A stretch of 60,797 nt of DNA, from NCBI GenBank assembly GCA_022841825.1, contig JALHQT010000011.1, positions 1 to 60,797 of the forward strand, given 5' to 3'. The notes beneath the pieces were generated by a model. It made no database searches. It was not told the origin of the DNA and worked only from the letters and a program-made list of their open reading frames with translations. The stretch is from Anaerolineae bacterium. GTDB lineage: Bacteria; Chloroflexota; Anaerolineae; Aggregatilineales; Phototrophicaceae. This document shows positions 1-9,390 of the stretch, piece by piece (within the stretch, counting starts at the first letter, position 1; every line of letters starts with the position of its first letter). Both the position numbers and the translations under genes were made by a program.

Positions 1-308
1 GTGTCGGGCTTGACGATGAGCAGCGCCTCGCGCCATGTCCGCAGTTGCCTGGCGAGAACGACCAGCAGACCGCGATCCAAGGGACTGAGCACTGGGCGCT
101 TCGTCTGTCGATGGAGCACCAACAGCTGCTGTCGCAATAACGCGTTCTCAGCGATCAACTCGGATTAATTGCGAGCCATGTCAGCGAGCGTGCCGAACAC
201 CAAAGTGGGTTGCGTGGGGTGGAAGTGTTTTTTGAGCTGCCGATCGAATGTAGTGATCACAACAAGCAACCACTGAGGAATGACGGAACGGAGGCATTGC
301 AGTCGCAT
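1..308 (-). pseudogene. Integrase-core transposase, N-terminal part with an in-frame stop
   Basis: Reading leftward from ATG at 308, the frame gives an N-terminus followed by SELIAENALLRQQLLVLHR and LDRGLLVVLARQLRTWREAL, the conserved start of rve-type transposases of this IS group. Codon 48 is TAA (165-167), within the conserved stretch and just before SELIAENALL, so translation from 308 would stop early. A restart at TTG just after it is possible but has no clear ribosome binding site. The catalytic DDE domain lies outside the window. This is probably a decayed copy; a sequencing error at the stop is the alternative. Confidence 0.7.
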
Positions 309-405
309 GGAGTACCATTAGAGTCAGGCGTAGCGAGGATGAATGGGCGAATTGTAACTGCGTTTCAACCTGACTCCAGCCCCGATAGCTCAAGTAGCCC
401 CCACA
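1..405 (-). mobile_element. Insertion sequence, truncated by the window start
   Basis: The right boundary is placed at 405 because the bases up to there read AAGTAGCCCCCACA. This is the inverse complement of the TGTGGGGGCTACTT end seen at 11240 and, with one extra G, at 60496. The element carries the 5' part of a minus-strand integrase-type transposase and runs off the left edge. Immediately beyond 405 an RHS-repeat reading frame begins, so the element has interrupted that gene. No target-site duplication can be checked because the other end lies outside the window. Confidence 0.75.
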
Positions 406-610
406 GGTTGCCCGCGCCGTCGTAGGCGTAGGTTGCGCTGCCCATCGACAGCAGTCGGTTCGCCCGATCCCAGGTATGGGCGTTCGTGCCGTCGCTGGTC
501 AGGTTGCCATTGTTGTCATAGGTCAGCGTCGCCGCGCCTGCATTCGTCAGTTGGTTGCCCGCGGTGTAGGTGTAGTTCGTCACCGTCGGCGCAGCGCCAT
601 GCAGCACGTG
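406..610 (-). pseudogene. RHS-repeat (YD-repeat) protein fragment
   Basis: The minus-strand frame encodes several YD/RHS repeats in a row: NYTYTAGNQLTNAG, LTYDNNGNLTSDG, WDRANRLLSMGSATYAYDGAGN. These are typical of the core of RHS toxins and wall-associated proteins. The match stops exactly at the IS boundary (405/406) and fades near 610, so about 65 codons of a much larger gene remain. No start codon, toxin tip or immunity gene is visible. It is a relic cut by the IS. Confidence 0.75.
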
Positions 611-785
611 ACGATCGTCCATTCATGCGAACGCGCGATTATGAGGCATAACGAGCACCTATCCAACAAGCTTAGTCTCGCGGATACGGAATTCAGCAAT
701 CCGACTGGAAGGTCGGCTGCCAGGCAGTCAAGATACTCTCTCTAGAATCCGTTCGTCCTGGCAACAACTCTTTTCATGGACATCT
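611..785. other. Short intergenic stretch without recognisable gene
   Basis: This sequence lies between the RHS relic and the end of the sensor kinase gene. No reading frame with family features was seen on either strand, and no convincing terminator. Confidence 0.4.
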
Positions 786-2273
786 CTACCCAATCGGAAG
801 CTTTACCAGGATAGTCGTTCCACGCCGCGCTTCGCTTTCAACCTGCAACTCGCCACCTATCGAACGCGCGCGCTCACGCATGCTGACCATCCCGATCTGA
901 TGCCCCGTCGGACGCTCTCTCACCGTAGGAATGCCTTGACCGTCGTCCGTGATGCTCATGACGATTTCATGCAACTTTTCGAGGATGGATACCGATACCC
1001 GGCTTGCCTGAGCATGTTTTGCGACGTTGTTCAAGGCTTCCTGGGCGACATAGTAAAGCGTGTTTTCGATGCCGGGCGCGAGTGCCTCATTCCTCAGAAT
1101 CATCGAGACTTCGACGGGCGTCTTATGGGTAGATTCCCAGTCGGAGCACAACTGACGCAGTGCGCTAGGCAGCCCCTCCTGGACGACAATCGACGGTCGT
1201 AAATTGACCAACAGTCCTCGTAAGTCCAGCAGGGTTTGTTCGGCAATGCCCGCGATCATGCGCGCTTGTGTTACGCCATCTGCCTGATCGCGCTCGATCA
1301 AGTCTGGCAGCGCAGAGGTGCTGACCGTCAGGCTGAAGAGGCGCTGCGCAATCGCATCATGCAAATCACGCGAGATGCGCATCCGCTCTGCCTGAATTGC
1401 AGCGGTCTCTGCCTGTTCGAGGAGCGCGGCATTCTGCTGCACAAGATCGCGCAAGACCTGGACATTCTGCTGCAATGCCGCCGCCATATCGTTGAACTGG
1501 CGGGCGACCTGCCCCACTTCGTCCGCCGACTCATCCTTGACGCGAACGGCATAGTTACCAGTCGCGAATGTGCGACTTGCCTTTGCGATTCGCGCGAGGC
1601 GCTTCGCCAACGGACGCCCCGTGATCCACATCAGCAGGACTGCCGCTGGAATCGCCATCGCGCCAAAAAAGAGCGATGTCACCAGCGCATAAGACAGCAC
1701 GCCAGGGATATTGAGCGTGGTCACCCCGAAGCCAAGTGGAACATACCATGTCAATATGTCTTCGAATCGGAAGGGGCGTATATGCGCAATCGCGCGTTCC
1801 CCCGTGAGCGCGTCCAGGACAACTTCAACTCGCTCTGTTTCATCCATATCGCGGACAAATCGCTCACCAGGTTGCAGATTGACGAGATCAGGCGCACAAG
1901 TACGCAATTGGTCATCCACGTGGCAGGGAATAGTCGCGCTGCCGTAGGACTCGGTGTACAGGACGACACCGTCTGGCGAGACGACCAGTACAAACGAGGA
2001 ATCGTCGCCCAGAAATACATTAACCTCATCGAGGGCGGTGGGTTCGCGATAAGGCAAAAACGCCGATGACTTGTAGCTGACGAGCGCCTGTTCAGCATAA
2101 AAGAGGTAATCTTGTGGCGTTGCCTGCTGCAAATCCAGTGAGACCAATACAACCGTCAAGCTGATGACGAGTACTGCCGTCAGGATGACCGCCAGGATGT
2201 AGGTCACGATTAAGCGCAGCATGACCGACGCCCATAACTGGCGAAAGCGTTGGCGCAGCGCAGCCCACTTCAT
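786..2273 (-). CDS. NarL-family sensor histidine kinase
   Basis: A membrane sensor kinase of 495 residues. There is a transmembrane segment at about 17-46, an extracytoplasmic sensor region at about 47-190, a second transmembrane segment near 192-217, and a HAMP linker near 218-270 followed by a coiled coil. The HisKA_3 box reads RMRISRDLHDAIAQRL with phospho-acceptor His305. A compact ATPase domain follows, with NNVAKHA, DDGQGIP and GMVSMRERA, as in NarX/LiaS/DegS-type kinases. The start overlaps the end of the response regulator gene by four bases, so the two are co-transcribed. The signal is unknown; divergence from an efflux operon suggests sensing of an envelope-active compound, which is inference. 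Confidence 0.93.
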   Translation of the reverse strand: MKWAALRQRFRQLWASVMLRLIVTYILAVILTAVLVISLTVVLVSLDLQQATPQDYLFYAEQALVSYKSSAFLPYREPTALDEVNVFLGDDSSFVLVVSPDGVVLYTESYGSATIPCHVDDQLRTCAPDLVNLQPGERFVRDMDETERVEVVLDALTGERAIAHIRPFRFEDILTWYVPLGFGVTTLNIPGVLSYALVTSLFFGAMAIPAAVLLMWITGRPLAKRLARIAKASRTFATGNYAVRVKDESADEVGQVARQFNDMAAALQQNVQVLRDLVQQNAALLEQAETAAIQAERMRISRDLHDAIAQRLFSLTVSTSALPDLIERDQADGVTQARMIAGIAEQTLLDLRGLLVNLRPSIVVQEGLPSALRQLCSDWESTHKTPVEVSMILRNEALAPGIENTLYYVAQEALNNVAKHAQASRVSVSILEKLHEIVMSITDDGQGIPTVRERPTGHQIGMVSMRERARSIGGELQVESEARRGTTILVKLPIG

Positions 2274-2917
2274 GGCAGGTCTTCCACGCGGATCAAGCCT
2301 CGCTTCAGTGCATAGATCGTCACCTGCGTCCGGTCGCGCAATTGCAGTTTGTCGAGCAGATTGGCGATATGCGTGCGCACCGTCCCTTCGCTGACGACAA
2401 GTGCGTGCGCAATCTGGGGGTTGCTGCGCCCAAGCGCCATCAGGTCGAATACATCGCGTTCGCGCGAGGTCAGCGTCGTGATCGGATCATGCTGTTGAAC
2501 GCCGCGCACCAAGACCTCGCTCGCCAGCGGGTCGAGTGCGTAGACGCCGCTCATCACCTTCTCAATCGCGTCGAGCAGCGCGGCGGGGCGGCTTGCCTTC
2601 AGGATGTAACCATGCGCACCTGCTTCCAGTGCGCCTTTGATCAACTGGTCCTCGGTCGAGGATGACAGGACAAGGATGCGCGTGGTCACATTGATACGCC
2701 GAATGTGCTGGATACCCTCGACCGCACTCACCCCCGGCATCAACAGATCCAGCAATACAAGCGCCGGTTGGAGCTTTCTGACCATCGCAACAGCCGCTTC
2801 GACATCTGGCGCTTCCCCTACGACCTCGACATGCAGCTGTGCTTCGAGCATCATGCGCAGCCCCTGCCGCACGATAGCGTGATCATCGACGATCAGTGTG
2901 GAAATACGTTGCTCCAT
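2270..2917 (-). CDS. NarL/LuxR-family response regulator
   Basis: A 215-residue regulator: receiver domain at 1-120 with the acidic pair DD11-12, phospho-acceptor Asp57 in LVLLDLLMPG and a conserved Lys near 105, then a LuxR-type helix-turn-helix at about 145-215 (LTSRERDVFDLMALG, VSEGTVRTHIANLLDKL). It is the first gene of a two-gene operon with the sensor kinase and is divergent from the efflux operon at 3150. Two palindromes in the shared intergenic region are candidate binding sites. Control of the efflux genes is inferred from this arrangement. Confidence 0.93.
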   Translation of the reverse strand: MEQRISTLIVDDHAIVRQGLRMMLEAQLHVEVVGEAPDVEAAVAMVRKLQPALVLLDLLMPGVSAVEGIQHIRRINVTTRILVLSSSTEDQLIKGALEAGAHGYILKASRPAALLDAIEKVMSGVYALDPLASEVLVRGVQQHDPITTLTSRERDVFDLMALGRSNPQIAHALVVSEGTVRTHIANLLDKLQLRDRTQVTIYALKRGLIRVEDLP

Positions 2918-3004
2918 GGGCGGCTTTCATCAGATGATGCAATCGGTTTGGTCTTCACTGTAATACCAAATCCGCTTTTCTACGACTTGTGTCTGTTGAG
3001 CTTT

Positions 3005-3023
3005 TCTCTGCAATTTGCAGAGA
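3005..3023. promoter_or_regulatory. Palindrome in the regulator/efflux divergent region
   Basis: TCTCTGCAA-T-TTGCAGAGA is a perfect 9+9 inverted repeat about 90 bases upstream of the response regulator start and 130 upstream of the first adaptor gene. NarL-family regulators bind inverted repeats as dimers, so it is a candidate operator. Binding is inferred. Confidence 0.45.
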
Positions 3024-3082
3024 TGCCGTCTTCAAACTGACTGCGCGCTTTCGCTCCGCTCCAGAGGACATCACCCAACTCC

Positions 3083-3100
3083 TGGTCTAAGCTGAGACCA
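3083..3100. promoter_or_regulatory. Second palindrome upstream of the efflux operon
   Basis: TGGTCT-AAGCTG-AGACCA has 6-base arms around a 6-base centre and lies 50 bases before the first adaptor start (3150). Position and symmetry suit a binding site for the adjacent NarL-type regulator or an alternative repressor. The adaptor gene itself has a strong ribosome binding site (AGGAGGAGA) just upstream of its ATG. Confidence 0.4.
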
Positions 3101-3149
3101 TTGAGAACAAAGCTCCCCGGTAGGCTGGGGTGCGTAGGAGGAGAGAAGC

Positions 3150-4520
3150 ATGTCCGCAATCAGGACACTGGCGGTGGCACTCGTCTTGATGCTGCTGGTA
3201 CCCGTCATCGGCGCTGTGGCACTCAATCCCGGCGGCGCGGAGAGCCAACAGTCCCTCACCGACGTCCTGACGCCCTACACCGTCAGCATTGGCGACGTGC
3301 GCGACACGATCTCTGCGGTCGGTCGGCTGGAAGCAAACCGGACAGTGAGTCTGAACTTCCAGACGACCGGGCGCGTGACGGAAGTGCAGGCACGTGTGGG
3401 CGACCGCATCCAAACAGGCGATGTGCTGGCGCGGTTGGACAACACAAACACGCAGTTGAGCTTTGAGCAGGCTATGCTGGCATACGAACAGGCACAGATC
3501 GCGGTACAAGAACTGCTCAATTCGCCGACGACGGCAGAGCTTACGAGCGCAGAAGCCGCGCTGGCGGGTGCTCAGGGAGCCTATGCAGCAGTGTTCCAAA
3601 GCGTATCGCCCGAAGACATCACAGCATCGGAGCTGCGTTATCAGCAGGCACTGCAACAGGTGGAGAGCCTGCGCCAGGTGCGTGCCTATATGAGCGGCGA
3701 CCGGCCTCAGCAGGACTACCAACTGGCGGATGCGCGTGTCGGTGCGGCGAACTTCAACGCCGAGATCGCCCGCCTGCAACTGGAAAACCTGCGCATACGC
3801 AATCGTGGACCCGCCGCAGACGCGGGCGCAGGCGTGGCGCTGGCGCGGCTTCAGTTGGAGCGTGCGCGGTTGGGCGCTCGCCCGGAACAGCTTGCCATCG
3901 CGCAAGCAGCCGTGCAGCGGGCAGAAGTGCGTGTGACCGAAGCGCAGATCGCCCTGAACTACACGACACTGACCGCGCCCATCGACGGTGTGGTGACGCG
4001 CATCGGTGTGCAGGTTGGGCAGCCGGCAGACCTGACGAGCACCGCTTTCGAGATCAGCGATCTATCGCGGCTCTGGTTGAGTGCCAACGTCGATGAGGTC
4101 GATGTGGACCGTGTGTTTATTGGATTGCCCGCCGAGGTGCGCATGGATGCGCTGCCGGGCGAGACGTTTGATGCGACCAGCCAGCAAATCGCGCTGCTGC
4201 CGGTAATGGTCAATGGCGTCGTCAATTACCCAACACGCTTTCGGGTCGAAAGCAGCGACGAGCGGCTTCGCGCAGGCATGACCGCCGAGGTGCGGGTCGT
4301 CATTGATGAGCGCAGCCATGTCCTCAGCATTCCCAATGAATACATCGCCTTCGACGGCGACCGCGCGACCGTGACTGTGCTTTCGCCCAGCGGCGAACTT
4401 CGCCCGACACACGTAGTCATCGGTCTGCGCGGCGATACCCAAATCGAGATCATCAGTGGTTTGCGCGAGGGCGATCAAATTGTGAGTGTACCAACCGACT
4501 TCATGACCGAGGGGCAATAA
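3150..4520 (+). CDS. HlyD/MacA-like efflux adaptor, first copy
   Basis: A periplasmic-adaptor-type protein of 456 residues. An N-terminal membrane anchor (about 5-25) is followed by a lipoyl-like half (VTEVQARVGDRIQTGDVLARLD), a long Ala/Gln/Glu-rich helical hairpin (about 105-265), the second lipoyl half (YTTLTAPIDGVVTRIGVQVGQP... region) and beta-barrel/membrane-proximal domains with MTAEVRVVIDERS. It links the MacB-like transporter encoded downstream to its exit path; in a monoderm cell it may act without an outer-membrane channel. AGGAGGAGA precedes the ATG. The next adaptor gene starts one base after its stop codon. Confidence 0.9.
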   Translation: MSAIRTLAVALVLMLLVPVIGAVALNPGGAESQQSLTDVLTPYTVSIGDVRDTISAVGRLEANRTVSLNFQTTGRVTEVQARVGDRIQTGDVLARLDNTNTQLSFEQAMLAYEQAQIAVQELLNSPTTAELTSAEAALAGAQGAYAAVFQSVSPEDITASELRYQQALQQVESLRQVRAYMSGDRPQQDYQLADARVGAANFNAEIARLQLENLRIRNRGPAADAGAGVALARLQLERARLGARPEQLAIAQAAVQRAEVRVTEAQIALNYTTLTAPIDGVVTRIGVQVGQPADLTSTAFEISDLSRLWLSANVDEVDVDRVFIGLPAEVRMDALPGETFDATSQQIALLPVMVNGVVNYPTRFRVESSDERLRAGMTAEVRVVIDERSHVLSIPNEYIAFDGDRATVTVLSPSGELRPTHVVIGLRGDTQIEIISGLREGDQIVSVPTDFMTEGQ

Positions 4521-4521
4521 C

Positions 4522-6072
4522 ATGGAACTCCTAATCGGAATCGTCATCGCTGCCATCGTGTTATGGTGGCTGTTGAGCAAGGTGCAGTCCAGCCTTTTTC
4601 GATGGGCAGCACGGTTGATCGTCGTTGTGGCTGCTGGCGCGCTGATGTACGTCATGAGCAATGCACAGCCGCAGGCAAGCGAAGCACCCATCGCCGACCC
4701 AGGCGTCATCACGCCCCTTGATGAGGCGGGCAACCCGCTGCCCCCTGTTGAAACGACGACTGTCGAGCACGGCGATCTGCCCGTGATCGTCAGCACGACG
4801 GGCAAGATCGCGCCTGCGCAGCAAAGTGTGCTGGCGTTCGAGATGCCTGGCATCGTGCGTGAAATTCTGGTCAGCCTCGGTCAGCCAGTACGCACGGGCG
4901 ATGTGCTGGCGCGCGTCGACACCACCGACCTGAATGCTGCGCTTCTGAACGCGCGCGCAGGTCTGGCAGAAGCCGAGGCAAACTATCAGGCGGTTGTCGC
5001 GCCGCCGCGTGAAATCGACATCCAGGTCGCCCAGGCAGAAGTGGCAGCGGCACAAGCAGGGATCTACTCCGCAAGTCTGACGGGTCCTACGCCCTTTGAC
5101 GATCAGATCGCCGCCTTACAGGTGCAGCTTGCGAGCAACGCTCTGTGGCAGGCACAGCTTAGTCGTGATCTTGCAGGCGAGAATTCGGGCATGTGGATCA
5201 CACCAGAAAATGCCTCGGCGGTTACAGGCATTAGCAACGCTCAGTCGGAAATCACCGTCGCTCAGACCAATCTTGACGCCACCGTCAACCGTAGTCCCAA
5301 CGCAGGGTCGCTCGCGTCCGCCAACGGACGACTGGAGCAGGCGCAGGTCACGCTCGACAACCTGCTGGCAGGAGCAACTGCCGAGCGTCGCCGCCGCGCC
5401 GAGATCGACCTGGAGAATGCCCGCCTCGCCCTCCAGCAGGCAGAGGATCGCCTCCGACAAGCCGAACTGCGCGCGCCCTATGACGGCATCGTCGCACAGA
5501 TCAACCTGACGATTGGGCAGGCTGCCAGCCGTGACCGCACAATGACCCTGATCGACAACACCCATTACCTGCTCGACCTGACCGTGAATGAGAGCGACAT
5601 CGCCAGCATCACGCCGGGGCAAACCGTAGGGGTACGCCTGGACGCTGCACGCGAACTCGCCCTAAGCGGCGTCGTGAACGTCGTTGGCACCGTGCCGATC
5701 CCCGCTGGCACGACCGCCAGCGGTGCGGCAACGACGAGCCAGCGCGTGACTTACAGCGTCCGCGTCCGGCTCGACTCAGCGGAGATGATCATCCGCCCTG
5801 GCATGAGCGCGACGGGCAATATCACTCTGGCAACGTTGAGCGACATCTTGTTTGTGCCGACGCGCGTTCTGCGCACCGACCCCAACACGCTGGAGACACT
5901 GGTGAATATTCCCGGAGCGGAACCCGGCACGTACCAGCAAGTCCCGGTCACGATTGGCGTGCGCAACCGTGATTTCACCCAGATCACGGGCGGCATCGAA
6001 GCGGGACAGGAAATCGTCATCCTGCCGGAATTGCCCACACCGCAGGATGCGGACGCGGCACTGGCGTTCTAA
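4522..6072 (+). CDS. HlyD/MacA-like efflux adaptor, second copy
   Basis: This 516-residue protein has the same architecture as the preceding adaptor but a different N-terminus with two hydrophobic segments (about 3-20 and 31-47). The first lipoyl half contains VSLGQPVRTGDVLARVDTTD, the helical hairpin spans about 140-320, and the second half contains LRAPYDGIVAQINLTIGQAA. It shares the operon with the first adaptor, the ATPase and two permeases. Two adaptors for one ATPase suggest a hetero-oligomeric adaptor ring or two alternative complexes, which cannot be decided from sequence. Confidence 0.9.
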   Translation: MELLIGIVIAAIVLWWLLSKVQSSLFRWAARLIVVVAAGALMYVMSNAQPQASEAPIADPGVITPLDEAGNPLPPVETTTVEHGDLPVIVSTTGKIAPAQQSVLAFEMPGIVREILVSLGQPVRTGDVLARVDTTDLNAALLNARAGLAEAEANYQAVVAPPREIDIQVAQAEVAAAQAGIYSASLTGPTPFDDQIAALQVQLASNALWQAQLSRDLAGENSGMWITPENASAVTGISNAQSEITVAQTNLDATVNRSPNAGSLASANGRLEQAQVTLDNLLAGATAERRRRAEIDLENARLALQQAEDRLRQAELRAPYDGIVAQINLTIGQAASRDRTMTLIDNTHYLLDLTVNESDIASITPGQTVGVRLDAARELALSGVVNVVGTVPIPAGTTASGAATTSQRVTYSVRVRLDSAEMIIRPGMSATGNITLATLSDILFVPTRVLRTDPNTLETLVNIPGAEPGTYQQVPVTIGVRNRDFTQITGGIEAGQEIVILPELPTPQDADAALAF

Positions 6073-6084
6073 AGGAATTTGAAC

Positions 6085-6882
6085 ATGACCGTACAAACCC
6101 AATCTGTCATCGACGTTCGCGGCATCACACGTTCCTATACGATGGGCGAGGAGACGCTGCAAGTCCTGAAGGGAATCGACCTGCAAATCCACCCTGGCGA
6201 ATTCCTCGCCATCATGGGGCCATCCGGCTCCGGCAAGAGTACGCTGATGAATATCCTCGGCTGCCTGGATCAGCCGACAGCGGGCGAGTACTACCTCGAC
6301 GGGGCGGATGTCTCGAAAGTCAGCGAACGGGATCTGGCGAAGATCCGGAATCGCAAGATCGGCTTCGTCTTCCAGAACTATAATCTGCTGAAGCGGACGA
6401 GCGCGCTTAAGCAGGTGGAGCTGCCACTCGTCTATGCCGGGGTTGGCAACCGCACGCCGCGCGCAAAAGAGGCGTTGGCAGCCGTCGGGCTGCAAGAGCG
6501 TATGGGTCACCTGCCGACCGAACTTTCGGGTGGGCAGCAGCAGCGCGTCGCCATCGCACGCGCGCTGGTGACGGAGCCGTCGATTATCATGGCGGATGAA
6601 GCGACGGGCAACCTTGACTCGCGCAGTGGTCAGGAAGTGCTTGGCATCTTTCAGCGCCTGAACCGCGAGCGCGGCATCACCATTATTTTCATCACCCACG
6701 ATCCCTGGACGGCGCGCCATACACGCCGTCTCGTCATGCTGCGCGATGGCAAAGTCGTCGCGGACAGCCCCATCGAGCAGCCGTTGGATGCGGCAACCTC
6801 TCAGCGCCCGTCCGAGGCAGAGGAGTTGGAGTCGATCTTCCAGACCACCTACTACGGCGGTAAGAAAGAGGAGTACGCCTGA
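6085..6882 (+). CDS. MacB/LolD-type ABC transporter ATPase
   Basis: The ATPase subunit of the efflux system, 265 residues. Walker A is GPSGSGKST (45-53), followed by the Q-loop in VFQNYNLL, signature LSGGQQQR, Walker [14 protein letters not shown] and the switch histidine in ITHD. These are features of the MacB/LolD/FtsE subgroup. ATG at 6085 is preferred over the upstream in-frame TTG at 6079 because AAAGGA at 6071-6076 is then eight bases away. It is followed one base after its stop by the first permease gene, so translation is probably coupled. Confidence 0.95.
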   Translation: MTVQTQSVIDVRGITRSYTMGEETLQVLKGIDLQIHPGEFLAIMGPSGSGKSTLMNILGCLDQPTAGEYYLDGADVSKVSERDLAKIRNRKIGFVFQNYNLLKRTSALKQVELPLVYAGVGNRTPRAKEALAAVGLQERMGHLPTELSGGQQQRVAIARALVTEPSIIMADEATGNLDSRSGQEVLGIFQRLNRERGITIIFITHDPWTARHTRRLVMLRDGKVVADSPIEQPLDAATSQRPSEAEELESIFQTTYYGGKKEEYA

Positions 6883-6883
6883 A

Positions 6884-8134
6884 ATGAACTTCAGAGAAGT
6901 CTTCTCGACTGCCGTCAACAGCCTGCTGCTGAACAAGCTGCGTTCCGGTTTGACCATGCTGGGCATCGTGATCGGCATCGCCGCCGTTGTCATCATGGTC
7001 AGCGTCGGGCGCGGCATTGGCGAGTACATCAACCAGCAGTTCAGTGATTTGGGCGCGACCCGTTTGCAGGTTTCCTCCCAGGCGCCGACAAGCGGCTTCA
7101 CCACGCGCATCACACCTCTGACGACCGAAACTGCCACCGCCTTGGCGAACCCGCAAAATGTCCCTTCGGCGGCATTGATCGCCCCGGAATACAGCCTGAG
7201 CGCGACGATACGCGCGAGCGGGCGCGGCGTCGAGTTAAGCGTGACAGGGGTCACGCCAGACTACACCGAAGCTTACAACTGGGCGGTGCAGCCCGGCGGC
7301 ATCTTCATCACAAGGGACGATGTGGAGAACAATGCGCGTGTCGCCGTGCTGGGGACAGCCACCGTCAAACGATTGTTCGGGAGCGAGCGCTTCAACCCAG
7401 TAGGCTTGCAAATCGACATCGACGACCTCTCGTTCACGATCATCGGCGTATTGACGAACCGCACCAGTGCGCTCGGCTTTGACCCGAACAACGTCGTGCT
7501 GGTCCCGATCAGCACCGCGCAGACGCGGCTGGATAACGCGCGCGAACGTGGCGGCGGGCTGCGCGTTTCGCAGATCACAGTGCTGGCACGCAATAAAGAC
7601 CTTGTATCCGCCGTCACACGCGAAATCCGCACCTGGTTGCGCAGCGCGCACGGCATCACCGACCCTGCGAACGACGACTTTGCTATCAACAACGAGGCGC
7701 AGCAGCTTAGTTCGCTCAATCGCATCTCCAGCCTGCTTACGCTCTTCCTGGGTGTCATCGGCGCAATCTCACTGCTGGTCGGCGGCATTGGCATCCTCAA
7801 CATCATGCTCGTCTCGGTGACGGAGCGCACGCGCGAAATCGGCTTGCGCAAGGCGTTGGGCGCAACGCGCGAAGCCATACTCAGCCAGTTTTTGATCGAA
7901 AGCATCCTGCTCTGCGTGATCGGCGGTGCGGTGGGCATCCTGCTCAGTTACAGCATGATCGCGCTGGGCAACGGGCTTGCACCAAGCATTGGGCTGACGG
8001 TACAGCTCGCGCTGGCGGTCGATACGATGATCCTGGCGACCGGCGTCAGCAGTGCCATCGGCATCCTGTTCGGCTTGTATCCCTCTAACCGTGCAGCACG
8101 GATGCGCCCTATCGAAGCGCTGAGGTTTGAATAA
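6884..8134 (+). CDS. MacB-like ABC permease, first copy
   Basis: A 416-residue FtsX/MacB-type permease. One N-terminal transmembrane helix (about 20-42, LTMLGIVIGIAAVVIMVSVG) is followed by a large extracytoplasmic MacB_PCD domain to about 285, then three C-terminal helices with the FtsX signature ERTREIGLRKALGATR and a final SNRAARMRPIEALRFE. The ATG at 6884 aligns with the family start; a longer in-frame extension upstream overlaps the ATPase gene and lacks family similarity. It is paralogous to the next gene, with a stop/start overlap of TAATG. Confidence 0.92.
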   Translation: MNFREVFSTAVNSLLLNKLRSGLTMLGIVIGIAAVVIMVSVGRGIGEYINQQFSDLGATRLQVSSQAPTSGFTTRITPLTTETATALANPQNVPSAALIAPEYSLSATIRASGRGVELSVTGVTPDYTEAYNWAVQPGGIFITRDDVENNARVAVLGTATVKRLFGSERFNPVGLQIDIDDLSFTIIGVLTNRTSALGFDPNNVVLVPISTAQTRLDNARERGGGLRVSQITVLARNKDLVSAVTREIRTWLRSAHGITDPANDDFAINNEAQQLSSLNRISSLLTLFLGVIGAISLLVGGIGILNIMLVSVTERTREIGLRKALGATREAILSQFLIESILLCVIGGAVGILLSYSMIALGNGLAPSIGLTVQLALAVDTMILATGVSSAIGILFGLYPSNRAARMRPIEALRFE

Positions 8135-9366
8135 TGAACGTCCTGATCGAAAACATCAACATGGCGCTCACGAGCCTGCGCGGCAGCGCGCTGCGCTCGA
8201 TTCTCACCATGCTCGGCATCATCATCGGCGTGGCAGCGGTTGTGCTGCTGGTCTCACTGGGACAGTTCGTGCAGAGTGGCATCCGCGCGCAGTTCGCCTC
8301 GCTGCGTGTAGATCAGATCAGCGTCTTCGTCTTTCCGGACTCGTCCGGACGTTTTCGCCCGCTGCGCATGCGTGATGTGGAATATATCACTGAGCAGCTT
8401 GCGCCGATCAGCACCTTCCGAGTCATGCCGCAGTATGAGGAGGCGTTGAGCGTCCTGCGAGGCAGCCGCGAACTCAATACCCTCATCAACGGCGTGACGA
8501 CTGATTACATTCTCATGAAGCCGTCAACCGTCATCAGTCGGGGGCGCTTCTTCAACGATGCCGAAGTCGAAAGCATCGCCCGCGTCGCCGTCATCGGCAC
8601 CACGCTGGCGCAGCGACTGTTCGGGAGTGAAGACCCGGTCGGGCAGGACATCCGCATCAACATGACCAGCTACCAGGTGATCGGCGTCGCCAGCCTTGGT
8701 GCGTCCGGCGACCTGCTCGGCACGGGCAATAATTTTGTCCTCGTCCCACTCACCACGGCGCAAACACGTCTGAGCGGCGAACAGACAACCCCCGACGAGC
8801 GCCCGACGACGACGGTCGTCTTCCAGCCGACCAGCCCCAATCCTGACCTGCCCTACATCACCAACCGTATCACGGAAATCCTGCGCGAGATGCGCGGCAT
8901 TGACCCATCCACTGGCGAAGTCGATGACTTCTTCGTCCTCTTCCTCGGCAGTTTTCTCGATACCTTCACCAGCATCATCGGCGTCTTCACGACGTTTCTA
9001 GGCATCACAGCAGGCATTTCGTTGCTGGTCGGCGGCATCGGCGTCATGAACATCATGATGGTCACGGTGACAGAGCGAACGCGCGAGGTCGGGCTGCGTA
9101 AGGCGCTCGGCGCGGAAAACCGCGACATCGTGTTTCAGTTCCTGATCGAAGCGCTCGCGATCACCTTCGTCGGCGGTGCGGTGGGCGTTCTGCTCGCCTT
9201 CCTGCTGGCGCTGGGCGCAGGCGTCCTGGGCTTCGGCATTGTTATCCAGGCGACGAGCATTCTGCTGGCGGTCGTGGTCTCTGCCAGCATCGGTATTTTC
9301 TTCGGCATTTATCCAGCGCAGCGCGCCGCGCGGCTCAACCCCATCGAAGCGCTGCGCTATGAGTAA
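8134..9366 (+). CDS. MacB-like ABC permease, second copy
   Basis: A 410-residue permease with the same fold as its upstream neighbour: N-terminal helix in LTMLGIIIGVAAVVLLVSLG, extracytoplasmic MacB_PCD domain, then three C-terminal helices with ERTREVGLRKALGAEN and AQRAARLNPIEALRYE. The ATG overlaps the preceding stop codon. With one shared ATPase the two permeases probably form a heterodimeric transmembrane unit, as in the YknYZ-type arrangement. The substrate is unknown; antimicrobial peptides, macrolides or lipids are usual for the family. Confidence 0.92.
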   Translation: MNVLIENINMALTSLRGSALRSILTMLGIIIGVAAVVLLVSLGQFVQSGIRAQFASLRVDQISVFVFPDSSGRFRPLRMRDVEYITEQLAPISTFRVMPQYEEALSVLRGSRELNTLINGVTTDYILMKPSTVISRGRFFNDAEVESIARVAVIGTTLAQRLFGSEDPVGQDIRINMTSYQVIGVASLGASGDLLGTGNNFVLVPLTTAQTRLSGEQTTPDERPTTTVVFQPTSPNPDLPYITNRITEILREMRGIDPSTGEVDDFFVLFLGSFLDTFTSIIGVFTTFLGITAGISLLVGGIGVMNIMMVTVTERTREVGLRKALGAENRDIVFQFLIEALAITFVGGAVGVLLAFLLALGAGVLGFGIVIQATSILLAVVVSASIGIFFGIYPAQRAARLNPIEALRYE

Positions 9367-9390
9367 GTCTAACGAGAGGACACAGTAAAC

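Noticed and set aside
1236-2069. Open frame of 277 codons on the plus strand inside the sensor kinase gene
   Set aside because: It is antisense to a clear histidine kinase, has no family motif and is rich in Cys/Arg/His as expected of a shadow frame.
5776-7254. Open frame of 492 codons on the minus strand across the adaptor, ATPase and permease genes
   Set aside because: It spans three well-supported plus-strand genes and shows no domain; high GC makes long antisense frames common.
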